The translations under genes were made by a program, and so were the position numbers. A stretch of DNA of 60,000 nt from Hydractinia symbiolongicarpus (taxonomy: Eukaryota > Cnidaria > Hydrozoa > Anthoathecata > Hydractiniidae). Positions 9,456-20,235 of the stretch are shown here, piece after piece (the first letter of the stretch is position 1; each line of letters opens with the position of its first letter). The notes under the pieces were generated by a model. That model was not told the origin of the DNA. It made no database searches and saw only the letters and a list, made by a program, of their open reading frames with translations. Where the stretch lies: the NCBI RefSeq assembly GCF_029227915.1, contig NC_079881.1, positions 32,527,501 through 32,587,500 of the forward strand, written 5' to 3'.

Positions 9456-10122
9456 TACTTGCGCGCGCATCTAAATGATTACGTAATAGCGCGCAGAAAT
9501 GGAGGTAAAAATGTATACAAACCAAGCTAACACGGTGGAAAACGTTCAAAAAAACAAACAAAATCCATAATAAAAACGTGGCGCAAAATCAGATTTTAAC
9601 ATTTATTCACAATATGCTATACTTGCATAATTTTATTTTAACATTCACACAAAAAAACATGCATTCAAAGCTTGACGTTTTTCGTGTACTTTCTCCGAGC
9701 ACAGCATCTATGTGCAATATTTGTTGTCACTTTTATGCTTTTTTGGCAAAGTAGTTTTCAGAACGGGATTACGCAAAGTAGACATCTAATTTATGCTTTG
9801 AGAAAGCGATCGTTTAACTATAATTTGAACCATAACATGTTCGCATTAACGAATGGTGCTTTGCACGAGCACGAATGATGACATAAACCCTTGTGAATTG
9901 AGCATTCGTCTCTTTTTATTTTTCCATTTTAGTAACTATGATTTTTCCAAGGAGTATTGGCTATTCATGAATCCTATAACACAGCGGTTAGTCAATCTTT
10001 TTCCTTTTTTTCGCTTTGCTAGCCTCGTGTTTTTCTGCACTAATTTTTCGTTACCTCCATTTCTGTGCACGCATCTTTTTTGGATAGCATTACGTTATGT
10101 TATTTGATGTGCGCGCAGGAAA
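9456..10122. mobile_element. Non-autonomous element with GC-rich inverted ends
   Basis: The left end (about 9459-9510: TGCGCGCGCATC ... TTACGTAAT ... GCGCAGAAATGGAGGTAA) is matched in inverted form by the right end (about 10044-10119: TTACCTCCATTTCTGTGCAC ... ATTACGTTAT ... GATGTGCGCGCA). The arms are diverged and of unequal length. The reading frames inside (9672-9878, 9853-10107) lack similarity to any protein I know. It is best read as a MITE of about 665 bp; no target duplication was identified. Confidence 0.55.
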
Positions 10123-10689
10123 AACACGGCACTGAAGAAGCGGATTAAACACAAAACTTCTTCAACGCGCGATGCATAACCTTACTCAACTAACAGTTAC
10201 AGGTAAAGTGAAAATCTGTACGGTGGAGAGTGCACTTCTTTTTGATTTAATTAGTATTTATTGTGATAAAATTGAGTCAGTATGTAAACCATTTGTCTGA
10301 CGAATGCGTTGCAAGAAACTTTAAGTTGCAAATAATATGTAGTTTTACTCTTTTATTCCAACAGTGTAGGGTGATAATGACCCTGGGTCAGAGTCCCTAA
10401 GCTGCTGAGGCAAAAGGATTCGCAAGAATCCGCCAACTTTAATCATTTTTTTTGGATTGGAATTAGTGAAGAGTTTGACGGATTTTTGATTAGGCTCAAT
10501 CGGTTTACCCTAATCTTAAGTATACACACGAAATGTTTTGGGACAGTTTTAACTTGTCAGATGTTTTTGAGACTTAAAAATAGATTTTGAAACAGACTTG
10601 CAATGTAAAGATATTGTCGGGCATCAGTATTTACATTTTGATTCCAATCATCTTTATTATGAGAGGATGATAACATATGTGAAGAGAGA

Positions 10690-11340
10690 TTGAGCGAATT
10701 GTCAAAAAGGTTTTTTAAACGAGGTTATCCGAGTAGAGTTGTTGAAATGCAGACCAGTAGGTATGCTATAGTAGGCCGTAAAAAATCTCTGGAGTTTAGG
10801 AATAGAGCTAAGCTAGGTTGGAGTTCCACTAGTAGTGACTTTCCATCCATTGTTCAGCCGTCTCAGTTCTATTATCAATGAGCTCTTACCTCTTCTTTAT
10901 ACTGATGCCGCATTTAAACAAGTGTTTACCCCTAAGCCGTTTGTATTGTCTCGCAGTGTAAGGAGTATTCGTAGACATCTTATTAGAGCTAAAGTTTATC
11001 CCTTGGAGAGAGAGAAGAGTTGTAAACGTTGCAAAGATTCACGGTGTAAAACTTGCAACAACATAATGGTTACGAATTCCTTTTCTAGCAGTAAAACCAG
11101 TGATATATTTTGTGATAACGAAACAAGTGATATAATTGTAATTCGAAAAGTATTTTAATGTCATCACTTGTAGAATTTGTAAAATTAATTATGTAGGACT
11201 AACCACGAAGCGTTTTCGCTTCGGATGGAATAGTTATAAGGCTTGTAAACGTAAAGCCGTCCGAGGAGAGGAGTATTCACGAGTGTATTTACACGAACAT
11301 TATTTTATTGATATATTATTTGTTGGCACTTATATATCAA
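10690..11340 (+). pseudogene. Penelope-like element, 3' part
   Basis: Three frames join to a recognisable C-terminal portion of a Penelope-like reverse transcriptase. The first frame has the RGYPSRVV motif (10690-10881). The second (10835-11158) has LPLLYTDAAFKQVF and a Cys-rich CKRCKDSRCKTCNN linker. The third, to about 11340, has CRICKINYVGLTTKRFRF, like the YVGxT core of the GIY-YIG-type domain, then LHEHYF. At least two frameshifts break it and the RT core itself is missing upstream. The family is inferred from motif order. Confidence 0.65.
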
Positions 11341-11343
11341 TTC

Positions 11344-11497
11344 CAGGGGCGGTGCTACTAGGGGGGCTGGGCCTTGGCCCCTGGACCCCAGCTGTTTTGG
11401 CAACTCGCATTGCGCGTTGATTGTCACTAAAATCTCAAAATCTGCCTCTATGCCTAAGCCCCCCCCCCCCACCTTGGAAATTGTGGCGCCGCCCCTG
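11344..11497. mobile_element. 154-bp hAT-like MITE
   Basis: The ends are CAGGGGCGGTGC and GGCGCCGCCCCTG, inverted over about 9-12 bp. AATTC flanks both sides (11339-11343 and 11498-11502) as a possible target duplication. CAGGGG-type ends are typical of hAT elements, but the duplication is shorter than the usual 8 bp. It sits right at the end of the Penelope-like fragment. Confidence 0.65.
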
Positions 11498-11706
11498 AAT
11501 TCAGATCTTTTGTTCCGTTAAGGAAACTTTGGAGTGATTACATGTTCTGCTGTCATTTTTGTATGAGCTTGCAAGCTCGATAATTTCGATTGTTAGTTTG
11601 CTGCAGGCCGGGGCAAACGATTCCAACATTCCATCCAACATACATCCAACACCCATGTTGGATAAATGTTGGAATCGTTTGAACGAAAGTAAAATTTATA
11701 AAAGAA

Positions 11707-12222
11707 ATGACGTCAAAAGAAGAAAAAAATAGTTGGATGAAGTTGGATGAAAGTTTGTTCGCCATCAAACTTTTCATCCAACTTTTGCCTCCTTTTCTTG
11801 CGCGATTTTCCTGTTGGAATTGCTTGAACACTTTTCGTCCAACATTCGATGATGGCGATGCGTCAATACCACTACAGTCAAAGAAAAGATCAGTAGCTGA
11901 ATGGAAATTAGAATTACTGGTAAAATGCACCGAAGCTATAACGAAGAAGAAAGAGGAACCAAAAAAGGAAAAAGAAAGCAAAGAGATCAAAATGTCGACA
12001 TTTGCGTTATATATCGATGAAAAGTTACGAGGTTTGGATGACCGAAGGAGAGCGTTCTCTGAAAAAAGAATTACTAACGTTATTTTTGAGCTTGAGTTTA
12101 TGGATGAAATTAACAACAACAATATATATTCCAGAAGTGGCAATATTCTGAATTTGCATCATGAAACACCTGGAAATTCTATAGTAGTCCAAGTAGTCAC
12201 GGAGCTTACAGTGCTATGCTGA
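11707..12222 (+). CDS. Harbinger accessory protein (MADF/Myb-like), truncated
   Basis: This is an ORF of 171 residues. Residues about 60-135 contain a Lys/Glu-rich segment and then STFALYIDEKLRGLDD...AFSEKRITNVIFELEF, resembling the C-terminal part of the MADF/Myb-like DNA-binding partner that Harbinger transposons encode for nuclear import and target binding. The first 58 residues are translated from the subterminal repeats and show no MADF domain, so the DNA-binding half appears lost. A hairpin (AGTTGGATGAAAGTTTG against CAAACTTTTCATCCAACT, about 11750-11783) lies in this part. It is convergent with the transposase. The family call rests on context as much as on sequence. Confidence 0.55.
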   Translation: MTSKEEKNSWMKLDESLFAIKLFIQLLPPFLARFSCWNCLNTFRPTFDDGDASIPLQSKKRSVAEWKLELLVKCTEAITKKKEEPKKEKESKEIKMSTFALYIDEKLRGLDDRRRAFSEKRITNVIFELEFMDEINNNNIYSRSGNILNLHHETPGNSIVVQVVTELTVLC

Positions 12223-12386
12223 GGAATTAAGTAAGGGAAGAGGAATTTGTTTATATTTAGCTTTATTTCACTCAAACCAAAACGTTATGAAACCATGTAG
12301 AATATACATTTTACTTTGCTATGATTAGGAATATATACTAGTACATGTTACTCTTGTTGTTTAAAAAACGTTTTCCATCAAAAAAG

Positions 12387-13616
12387 TTATGCATACTTAC
12401 ATTGCCATTGAACCGCACCTTCTGCCTTAAAATTTTCTCTTGTTGTTTTGGCCGTAACTGTAGAATTGTGACCAGTTTTAGGAACTTGCAAAGGATGAAA
12501 GTGTTCCAAATCATTTTCTTCTCGCCATTCTCCTTCTATTAAATTTCTCTTGTCGTCAAATGAATCCACTAAGACGTTCGGGCGATAGGTAATCTGCGAT
12601 TTTCGGCTCTTACATAGCATATTGTGAAGGGCTAGCGTTATCAGAATGATATTTTCGACTCGTTTTGGAGAAAGTGGAATTGTGGTGCGATATATTCGCC
12701 ATTTGTTTGCCAATATTCCAAAAAGATTCTCAGAAATTCGTCATGTCTGTAGTTGTAATTTCTTCTATCGACAGTCAGGTTATTTTTGGGGATATGGTTT
12801 GATCATATATGTTTTAAGCGCAAAGCCGTCATCTCCCTAAAACGAATGGCATGTTAGGATATGCATCTGAAATTGACTTACTTTTTGGAAGTTTAACAAC
12901 TCCATCCTCAATAGATGACTGTAGCTGCGATTTGTTCTAAACACCCCCGTCATTTGTTCTGCTGTTTGAACCTACATCCTCTCATAAACACTGGTAATCC
13001 GGACCTGCTATTTCCATTAAGATAATTGAATGGGTTTTCTTGTAATTGAAATAAAATGATCCACCAGTATTGGGCTTTTTAATTGCAACATGTTTTCCAT
13101 CAATTGCTCCTAACGCGTGCGGATAATTCCAGCGATGTTCGAACCTCTCTGCAATGTCTCCCCATTCATCAGTGGATGGCAAAGGTACAAAGATCTGCAA
13201 CATCCTTTTAACAATTGCATCACAACAGCCTTTGATAATGTAAGACACAGCCCCTAGTGATATTCGAGATTTGAAGGGCAACGAGTGAAAAGATTTGTCT
13301 GTTGCAAGAAATCGTAGCGCTAATGGAAGTCGTTCATTTGATAGCATAGGACGATTTCCTCCACGTGCTCTTTCTTGGGGGAAATGAGATCGTCAATGTG
13401 ACTCAAAACAATCTCAAAATCTTCCACGCTCATTCTAAACATTTGCTTGTGCGACATCCGATCCTCCACTATCAACTCCTTGACTAAAGTCTCATATATT
13501 CCAAACTGGCCTGTCCTTTTGACCCACTCTCTTGTTTTATTCATTCGAGGCTTTTCGTCATCAGAATCAGCGAATTCTGATAAAATAATCGGGAGGAGCA
13601 TGTCTTCTGCCGCCAT
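12387..13616 (-). pseudogene. Harbinger transposase (HARBI1-like, DDE_Tnp_4)
   Basis: The likely start is MAAEDMLLPIILSEF (Met at 13614-13616). In order follow the helical N-terminus, RLPLALRFLATDKSF, GAVSYIIKGC, the first catalytic Asp in GAIDGKHVAI, YYNYK-like YFNYKKTHSIIL, GPDYQCL then DVGSN...NDGGV (second Asp), GDDGFALKTYMIKPYP, NLFGILANKWRIYR and VENIILITLALHNML. This is the complete domain order of the family. It is broken by a frameshift near 13340, an in-frame TGA at about 12984, a TAG in place of Trp after NDGGV, and further stops near 12770, so it is dead but recent enough to read through. Confidence 0.9.
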
Positions 13617-13799
13617 GTTTAGTTTGAAATGAATGAGTAGAGCATGTGCTAATGAATTAATGAATAAATGACATTGTTGTATAAAGCTAATGTTGGATGT
13701 TACGATCAAAGGCTTTTAAGGGCGTCCAACATTCATCCAACATTTGTCCAACAATTTATTTTTGATGTTGGATGGAATGTTGAATCGTTTGCCCCGGCC

Positions 13800-14602
13800 T
13801 TTAGTAAAAATAATTTTTGTTTTTTAAGGAGAAAATTATGCAACAAAATATCACCTTTTTGCACTGTAGAATTGAAAAATAAGTAAAAATTGCACTCGTT
13901 TTTTTGTAGAAAACAAGAATATAGCATATATTTCGTGTAGATAGTAGAGGCCAATAACAGTGCGCGAAAAACGCTAATCATATGATAATTCTCACTCTTA
14001 TATTTACGCATCTTGGATATGAATTCGATTTAAAAGAAATTCCACACTTTTTTCACCTTTCTTACCGTCCAATAGCTTATTCTTAAATCATGCACACACC
14101 TAACTTCATATTAACTTTTGATCACTTTTAAAACTCTAGAAAAGTGCACTTCAAAACAATTAAAATTTTGAATGCTGCGCTACAAAATTTTAGTTCAGTC
14201 AAAAATTCATGAGGATTTGACCGTTAACTTTCAGCTTACACAGCTCGAAAACGAAGCCACCCAGAAACTAAGTTCTTTGATCATTTGTTATGTTTCCTTT
14301 GTGAAATGTCACTGAATGCGACAAGTAACTTATACTGGCAGGTAACAGTAGGTGACTCGTTACGTAGGATGACCAGTCGAGCAGCTACATCTACACGTTT
14401 ATATTGATATTTTATATACCTCGCGAGCGATACACGCTCCTCTGCTCTTTGGAATATGGTAAGGTGAAAAAGTGAATTTTTTAAAGACGCAATGGTGAGA
14501 TTTTTATATATATTTTTTTCGGATATTTATTTGCCTTGCTCGATTGTATCGCTCGATTGTATCGCTCGATTATCATTGACATGTTAAACTATTTTTCTAT
14601 TG
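13800..14602. other. Non-coding stretch
   Basis: No gene is recognised. A short triplicated phrase (TCGATTGTATCGC) occurs near 14541-14570. Confidence 0.4.
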
Positions 14603-14687
14603 CTCCTAACGGACTGCCAAAACAGTTTAAAATTTGCAGCTGCTATAAAGCTATTGTATTAAACTGTCTTGACAGTCCGTTAGGGGC
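14603..14687. repeat. 85-nt hairpin
   Basis: CTCCTAACGGACTG...ACAGTTTAA (14603-14630) pairs with 14659-14687 over 28 bp with three mismatches around a 28-nt loop. The size suits either a pre-miRNA-like hairpin or a tiny foldback element. Confidence 0.55.
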
Positions 14688-14689
14688 GA

Positions 14690-17600
14690 GATTTTAAAGT
14701 ATATTTATCATTACCGAAAATGTCATGTACATTTTACTGCATGAACTTGAAATATGAATGAAACGTAAAAGTGAATATTTTATTTAAAAAGATACACTTG
14801 TGGATGTGTTTATTCCCCTTCAATGTAGCCGAAAAATGTACGTCTCAAAGAATAGACAAATTAAGCGTCACGACGTCAATAACATTATTTAACGTCGATA
14901 GCTTAATTATGCACTTTTCACTTCAAGGTTGTGTCAATCCACTCGTTTCGTCGGAGCAGACGGGTTGAATCCAATATCTCTTCAACCGGTTGTGAAAAGC
15001 TAGCTAATGCTCCTATATAATTTTCTTGATCAGTATTATAAGCTCTACAAGGGAGGCAACGGCTTTGAAATTTCTAAATAACTAACAATATAGAAAAATA
15101 CATTGTAGATTTGTAACTCGTTTTCTCGCTTTTTACTTCACATGTTTGTGAATTGCAGTCCGCGCATCAAGCAATTTTATTTAATGTTAGCTGCACTCTT
15201 AAATGCAAAAACATACTCAATCTAACTCCTATCAGATTGCCATTATTCCAGTTCATGGATGCTATTCACTTTTTTTGTAAAAAAATCAGTTTGTTTACTA
15301 CAATCGAAAGAACAAATGAACGTAGATAGCTCATTAATTTTGTAGAGTACGTTTGAGGAGCATGATAGAACAACACGAAGTACTTTCAACTAATTAATAA
15401 CTATTATATTAAGTTGGCTTGAGACAAAAACAGACTTCTTTAGATTAATCACTTCGCTTTTAAAATAGTATATACATCTTTTTTTTCAAAAATAAACACA
15501 TTTACTTTTTCTCCCAGACAGACAAAAATTTTCATCTTGTGTAGAACCACTCCGTTACTTGCTGATGTTTATCACAGAGCGTGCCCAAACCATTTGTCAA
15601 CGGTAAAACGTTAAAACGTCATCAGAGTAACTGAGAATTGATTATCTAACACCAATACACTATTCAAATATCGTCATCAAATGTTGTGTAAGCGGAAAAA
15701 TAGTGACTTGAGGGAGTCTTAATTATTTCGCAAATTTATCATTCGGCAGACAGGACTTAAAACCGATTTGCTTTTGATAAAAGTGTGTGCATCCAACAAC
15801 ACAGAACACTCACATCAAGCCAGTTTATTGTCCGACAACAAAAGCTTTCACAGAAATTGGTAGTTGATTGATACGTTCTTAAACTGTTCATAATTCGAAA
15901 AATTGTTTTATTCGTTAATCAGCATAAGAAACAGCACATTCTTTAAACAGTGATCTCTTCTCACCTTTAACCTTCTTTAAAAAGTGAAACATCCATGAAC
16001 GGTAAAGCAATCAAACAAAAAGAAGACGCGCAGACTGCATTTAAAAAGCTTTGTCTATGTTGTATACCAGATTTCTTTTAATGACACTTTTTTAAAAGAT
16101 CTTATTACCGAAGATAATTAAAAAATTTCTCATGAGAAATGCTTGGTTTATAGCAATGTTAAAAAAAACAAAAAGAAGCAATGAAGGCACAATACGAAAA
16201 GGCAAATGTGTATTTTTCCTGATTGTGGGTGTTTTAGGGCGTAAAGGTTTTTTACCATTTGCACATGTAAATAAATATCTGTAGCAGCTTTCACCCGATG
16301 GGAATGTAAAACATGAAAACCTTTGCCACAACAATTGAATCATCGACTCTTTGCCCTAGTAACCCGAAAAAGTGTACACGTAAATGTTTGGGGATAAAAA
16401 AATTAACTTGTCACATGTCTGTTATTGTTTGATTATCTTTGCCTAATGTCATATGTGTTGCTTGAAACACTGATGCAGAGAATGCATAGAACAATTTCTT
16501 TTTGGCGAATAGTTAAGGAGATACAAGGCTTTATTATCCTTGCTAACGTCCGTGTCAAATCTGTGCATAGTAATTTACTTTTTGTTTCAGAGCAAGGCAG
16601 AGCGGGAAAAAATTATTTCAATTTATGCATTATCAATTCTTTCTTTGCTTTAAAAAAGTATTTATTGGGAAAAATAGGTTGTCTTTATGTGTTTTGCTGT
16701 TGTCATTAGTGCATATATAAATAGTTTGGCGAAATTTGTTTACCATTGCCTCTAAAAGTAGAGCTTGGAATGGATTAGTGCTATGTTAGTGACAGGTTTT
16801 CCCTAGTTACCAATGCAAGAAATGACGTTAGTACTTCCACTTGTTTGCGAAATTTTCGCACTCTTTCAGAGATAAAAATACATCTCTTTTAGAAAGCCGA
16901 ATTTTAGGCCAGCTCGTAATTTTTCACACAGATTACTTTTCGGATTAAGATAAAAGAATTACGTTACGACTCAGCATCAAAGAAGCTAATATGTAATTTA
17001 CCATTTAAAATATAGTTTATGTAAAAAAAAATTATGTGCTTGTCTAAATCTTCAGAACAAAGGTCACATGGTATTAAATCAGGCCAACTCCTGCCGTTTT
17101 CTAAAAAGCTTTTTGTACACGCTTGTGGTTATGACACTAACTCATAGCTGAATGTTACATTTTTAGGTCTAGAAGCCTACAACTTTGTTTAATCTAAATA
17201 TCATTTCACATTAAGTGTCGAAATTGCTATTTGGATGTACCCCACTTCGGACCATTTTTTCAGCAAAATGGAAAATAAAAACTATAAGTGAAACAAGTTC
17301 AAGTAGCTGATGTTCTATATAATGTTATAGTAATAGAAATCCTTTTCGTAGACAGCGTATCAGTATAAAGTCCAGTCACAAAGTTGGTAGGGAAAAATCG
17401 TCTTGGTTCAATGATTAGAAATGATGCAAGGATGTATTTTCATGCAGGTCAAACAAACGGATGTACAATTATGCAATGACGGAAATATGTTGCTGTCATA
17501 CGTCACCAGTTACGTTAACGAAAATAAAGAGCACATTTTCTGATAGGGTAAACAAACATAAATTTCACCGCTTCTTTTATTTCTGTGCACATTATGTACT

Positions 17601-18695
17601 AATTGAGTTCACGTAGATGTTAAGTTGCGTATCATTCTGCGTTTTACGAAACCTTATGAAACATGCACAGGAGATAAAGATCCGGCATTACTTGGTTTGT
17701 GCAAGCTCCATAGTGCACTTGGGGAGAAAACGGTTTCCGAGTATTGTTAAACAGAAGTGTATCAGATGCTAAAACAGAAAATTCGTTGAACATTCAACTG
17801 CCAGTTTTGAAATAAGTGCTGTTCCATTTGAGTTCTGGCATTTTTTATCTTCTTAGCGTATTTTCTTACGCAGCAATAAATTAAATAAATTCAAAAAGAC
17901 AGATTTAGTACAAATTACCCGAAAATTACAAGATATAAAGGACGCAATGTTTTTATTGTACCTGCTCACAAATAGATTTTCATAGGACAGCACTAAAAGA
18001 CAGACGTTTGTCCTAGCTTTATAGTTAGCTACGTGCTTGAAAGGTTTTAAAGCTATTTTTGCACAACGATATTACTTTAAATCAGGCTATTCTGCTTAGC
18101 CGAATGAGAAAGAACTATGACTCCCTAAAAGTAGAAGTTGATAATATTAAGAGTAAAATCCTTAAAGATCTTTAAATCAACATCACGAAAGAATTAATAC
18201 TCTTAGACGAGATTCATGGAATCCGATGTTGTCAGCAACAAAGACCTCGAATATAAAGATATAAATATAAAAATATTTACATATAAATTATAAATATTTA
18301 AACTGCGGAATTGTAAATTCTAGCAATAGAGCGATAAAAAATCCAAAAAAAATCGTTCGCTTCGTAAACAGAAAGTTTGCTGGTAAGCTTCTGGCATAAG
18401 TAAAAAGATTTCAGACAAGTTGATCTTAAAAAGATGGGTATTTATAGCGATAAAATTTATATCAAAAACACGATTTTGGGTATATAATGATTTCATCCGT
18501 TATCTATTGACGATCCAGTAAATTCAAAGAGAAACAATTATCGGACCTAAGTAAATATTTTAAAGTTTACTGATTTGCCAACTTAAATATAATGCTATTT
18601 ATTTGTTTTTCTCAATCTTCATTAAAATCAAAATGGCGACCAAAGCTTGTCTCCACTTGTATCGTTAATCCTGTTTCTTAAGTATGTATTTTAAA
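14690..18695. other. 4-kb stretch without recognised genes
   Basis: Only short open frames occur and none resembles a known protein. No splice-consistent exon set was found. This may be intergenic or intronic. Confidence 0.4.
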
Positions 18696-19100
18696 TGTAC
18701 ATGACTATCTGTACATGACTACCTGTACATGACTACCTGTACATGACTACCTGTACATGACTACCTGTACATGACTACCTGTACATGACTACCTGTACAT
18801 GACTACCTGTACATGACTACCTGTACATGACCACCTGTACATGACCACCTGTACATGACCACCTGTACATGACCACCTGTACATGACCACCTGTACATGA
18901 CCACCTGTACATGACCACCTGTACATGACCACCTGTACATGACTACCCGTACATGACTACCTGTACATGACTATCTGTACATGACTACCTGTACATGACT
19001 GCCTGTACATGACTACCTGTACATGACTACCTGTACATGACTACCTGTACATGACTACCTGTACATGACTACCTGTACATGACTATCTGTACATGACTAC
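18696..19100 (+). repeat. 14-bp minisatellite, 29 copies
   Basis: The unit is TGTACATGACTACC, repeated 29 times without any length change. Eight consecutive units (18822-18933) carry CCACC instead of CTACC. TATC variants sit in the first unit (18696), at 18962 and at 19074. The TGTACA palindrome occurs once per unit. The block structure suggests segmental amplification within the array. Confidence 0.97.
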
Positions 19101-19680
19101 TCCTACTTTACGTTTTCTTATTATTTTGGCTTTAATTTTGAAACAATTTCATTGCACTTTATTTTTTGTTTGTGTTTCTGTTTTTCTCAAAATAGTTTTG
19201 GGAAGTTTTGTACTTTTTTTAAGTAGCTGTCTAGCATTTCAGTTATGATAATTTATCCTTTCGGGATTTGACACGGATCTGTCATCTGAACTCACCGGTT
19301 CGTTTTGCGTGATATATGTGATCTGTGGGCACACATAAAATGTAATGGTTGGACTGCCTTGGATTATTGAAATGCTTATAATATGCTTTTTAAAATTCAA
19401 TTTGATGTGTTTTTCCATATTAATCTGAATATAACTTCTTTTTCTAAGCATTTTAATGAACTAAATAGTCTCTTGAGCTTGGATATTTCAGTGTAATAGG
19501 AATCACAGAAACTGGTTTCAAATCCATCACCCATTATAAACTGTGACTTTGAAGGATAACCTTTAATCACACACCTACTAAAATCTGTTATATATTTCAA
19601 AAAAGCATAATTAGTTTGTCCGTCCTGACCAAGACCTCGGATATAAATCCGAATTAGAATCTTATTTTGTTGACCTCACA
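19101..19680. other. Non-coding stretch
   Basis: No gene is recognised between the minisatellite and the 255-bp repeat array. Confidence 0.35.
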
Positions 19681-20235
19681 GACTTCCTCATATGGATTTA
19701 CACAAATAATTTTCTGATTTACATTCTTAACAAGCCTTTTCAGTCTTTAAGAGCAGTTATCTATCAAATTATAAACAATATCAAAATATTTAGAAGGTTT
19801 ATTATCAAGACCTAATAAGTTATCCCAGTCAACATAAAAAAAAATTGTTTAGGCCAAACTGATTAGGTCTTGATAATAACCCTTTTAAATATTTTGATAT
19901 TGTTTATAATTTGATAGATACTGCTCTTAAAGACTGCTCTTTTTGAAAAACACCCAGTAAATTTAAAGAATAATTCAATTATAAAAAAAAGTGGACTTCC
20001 TCGTATGGATTTACAGAATTTTGATAACAATTTTCTGATGTCCATTGTTAGCAAGCCTCTGATCGGAAAAAAGTTTGACCTAAACAATTTTTTTTTTATG
20101 TTGACTGGGATAACTTATTAGGTCTTGATGATATAACCCATCTAAATATTTTGACATTTTTTATAATTTTATAGCTACAAAGACTGCTTTTAAAGACTGC
20201 TCTTTTGAAAAACACCCAGTAAATTTAAAAAATAA
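19681..20235. repeat. 255-bp degenerate array with an internal inversion
   Basis: GGTCTTGAT starts at 19866 and 20121 in direct orientation. The segment 19741-19861 is an inverted copy of the same unit, while its left neighbour (ACTTCCTCATATGGATTTAC, 19682) is in direct orientation with 19994. A block of about 120 bp has therefore been inverted in place. Frames such as LDNNPFKYFDIVYNLID hint at an old LINE coding fragment, but this is weak. Confidence 0.65.

Larger units (their letters stand above)
11606..13799. mobile_element. PIF/Harbinger DNA transposon, 2.2 kb
   Basis: Terminal inverted repeats begin GGCCGGGGCAAACGATTC (11606) and end with the inverse at 13799, continuing for about 36 bp with one indel. 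Each end is itself a foldback: CAAACGATTCCAACA (11612) faces its exact inverse near 11668-11682. CATCCAAC/GTTGGATG words recur in both subterminal zones, as expected of transposase-accessory protein binding sites. Inside are the two genes typical of the superfamily, facing each other. I could not see a clean 3-bp target duplication, so the flanks may have decayed. Confidence 0.9.

Noticed and set aside
11553-12143. 196-aa minus-strand frame opposite the Harbinger accessory gene
   Set aside because: It is the complement of the plus frame and has Ser/Phe-rich composition with no domain.
18696-19100. A CRISPR-like array
   Set aside because: Units are contiguous 14-mers without spacers, in a eukaryotic context.
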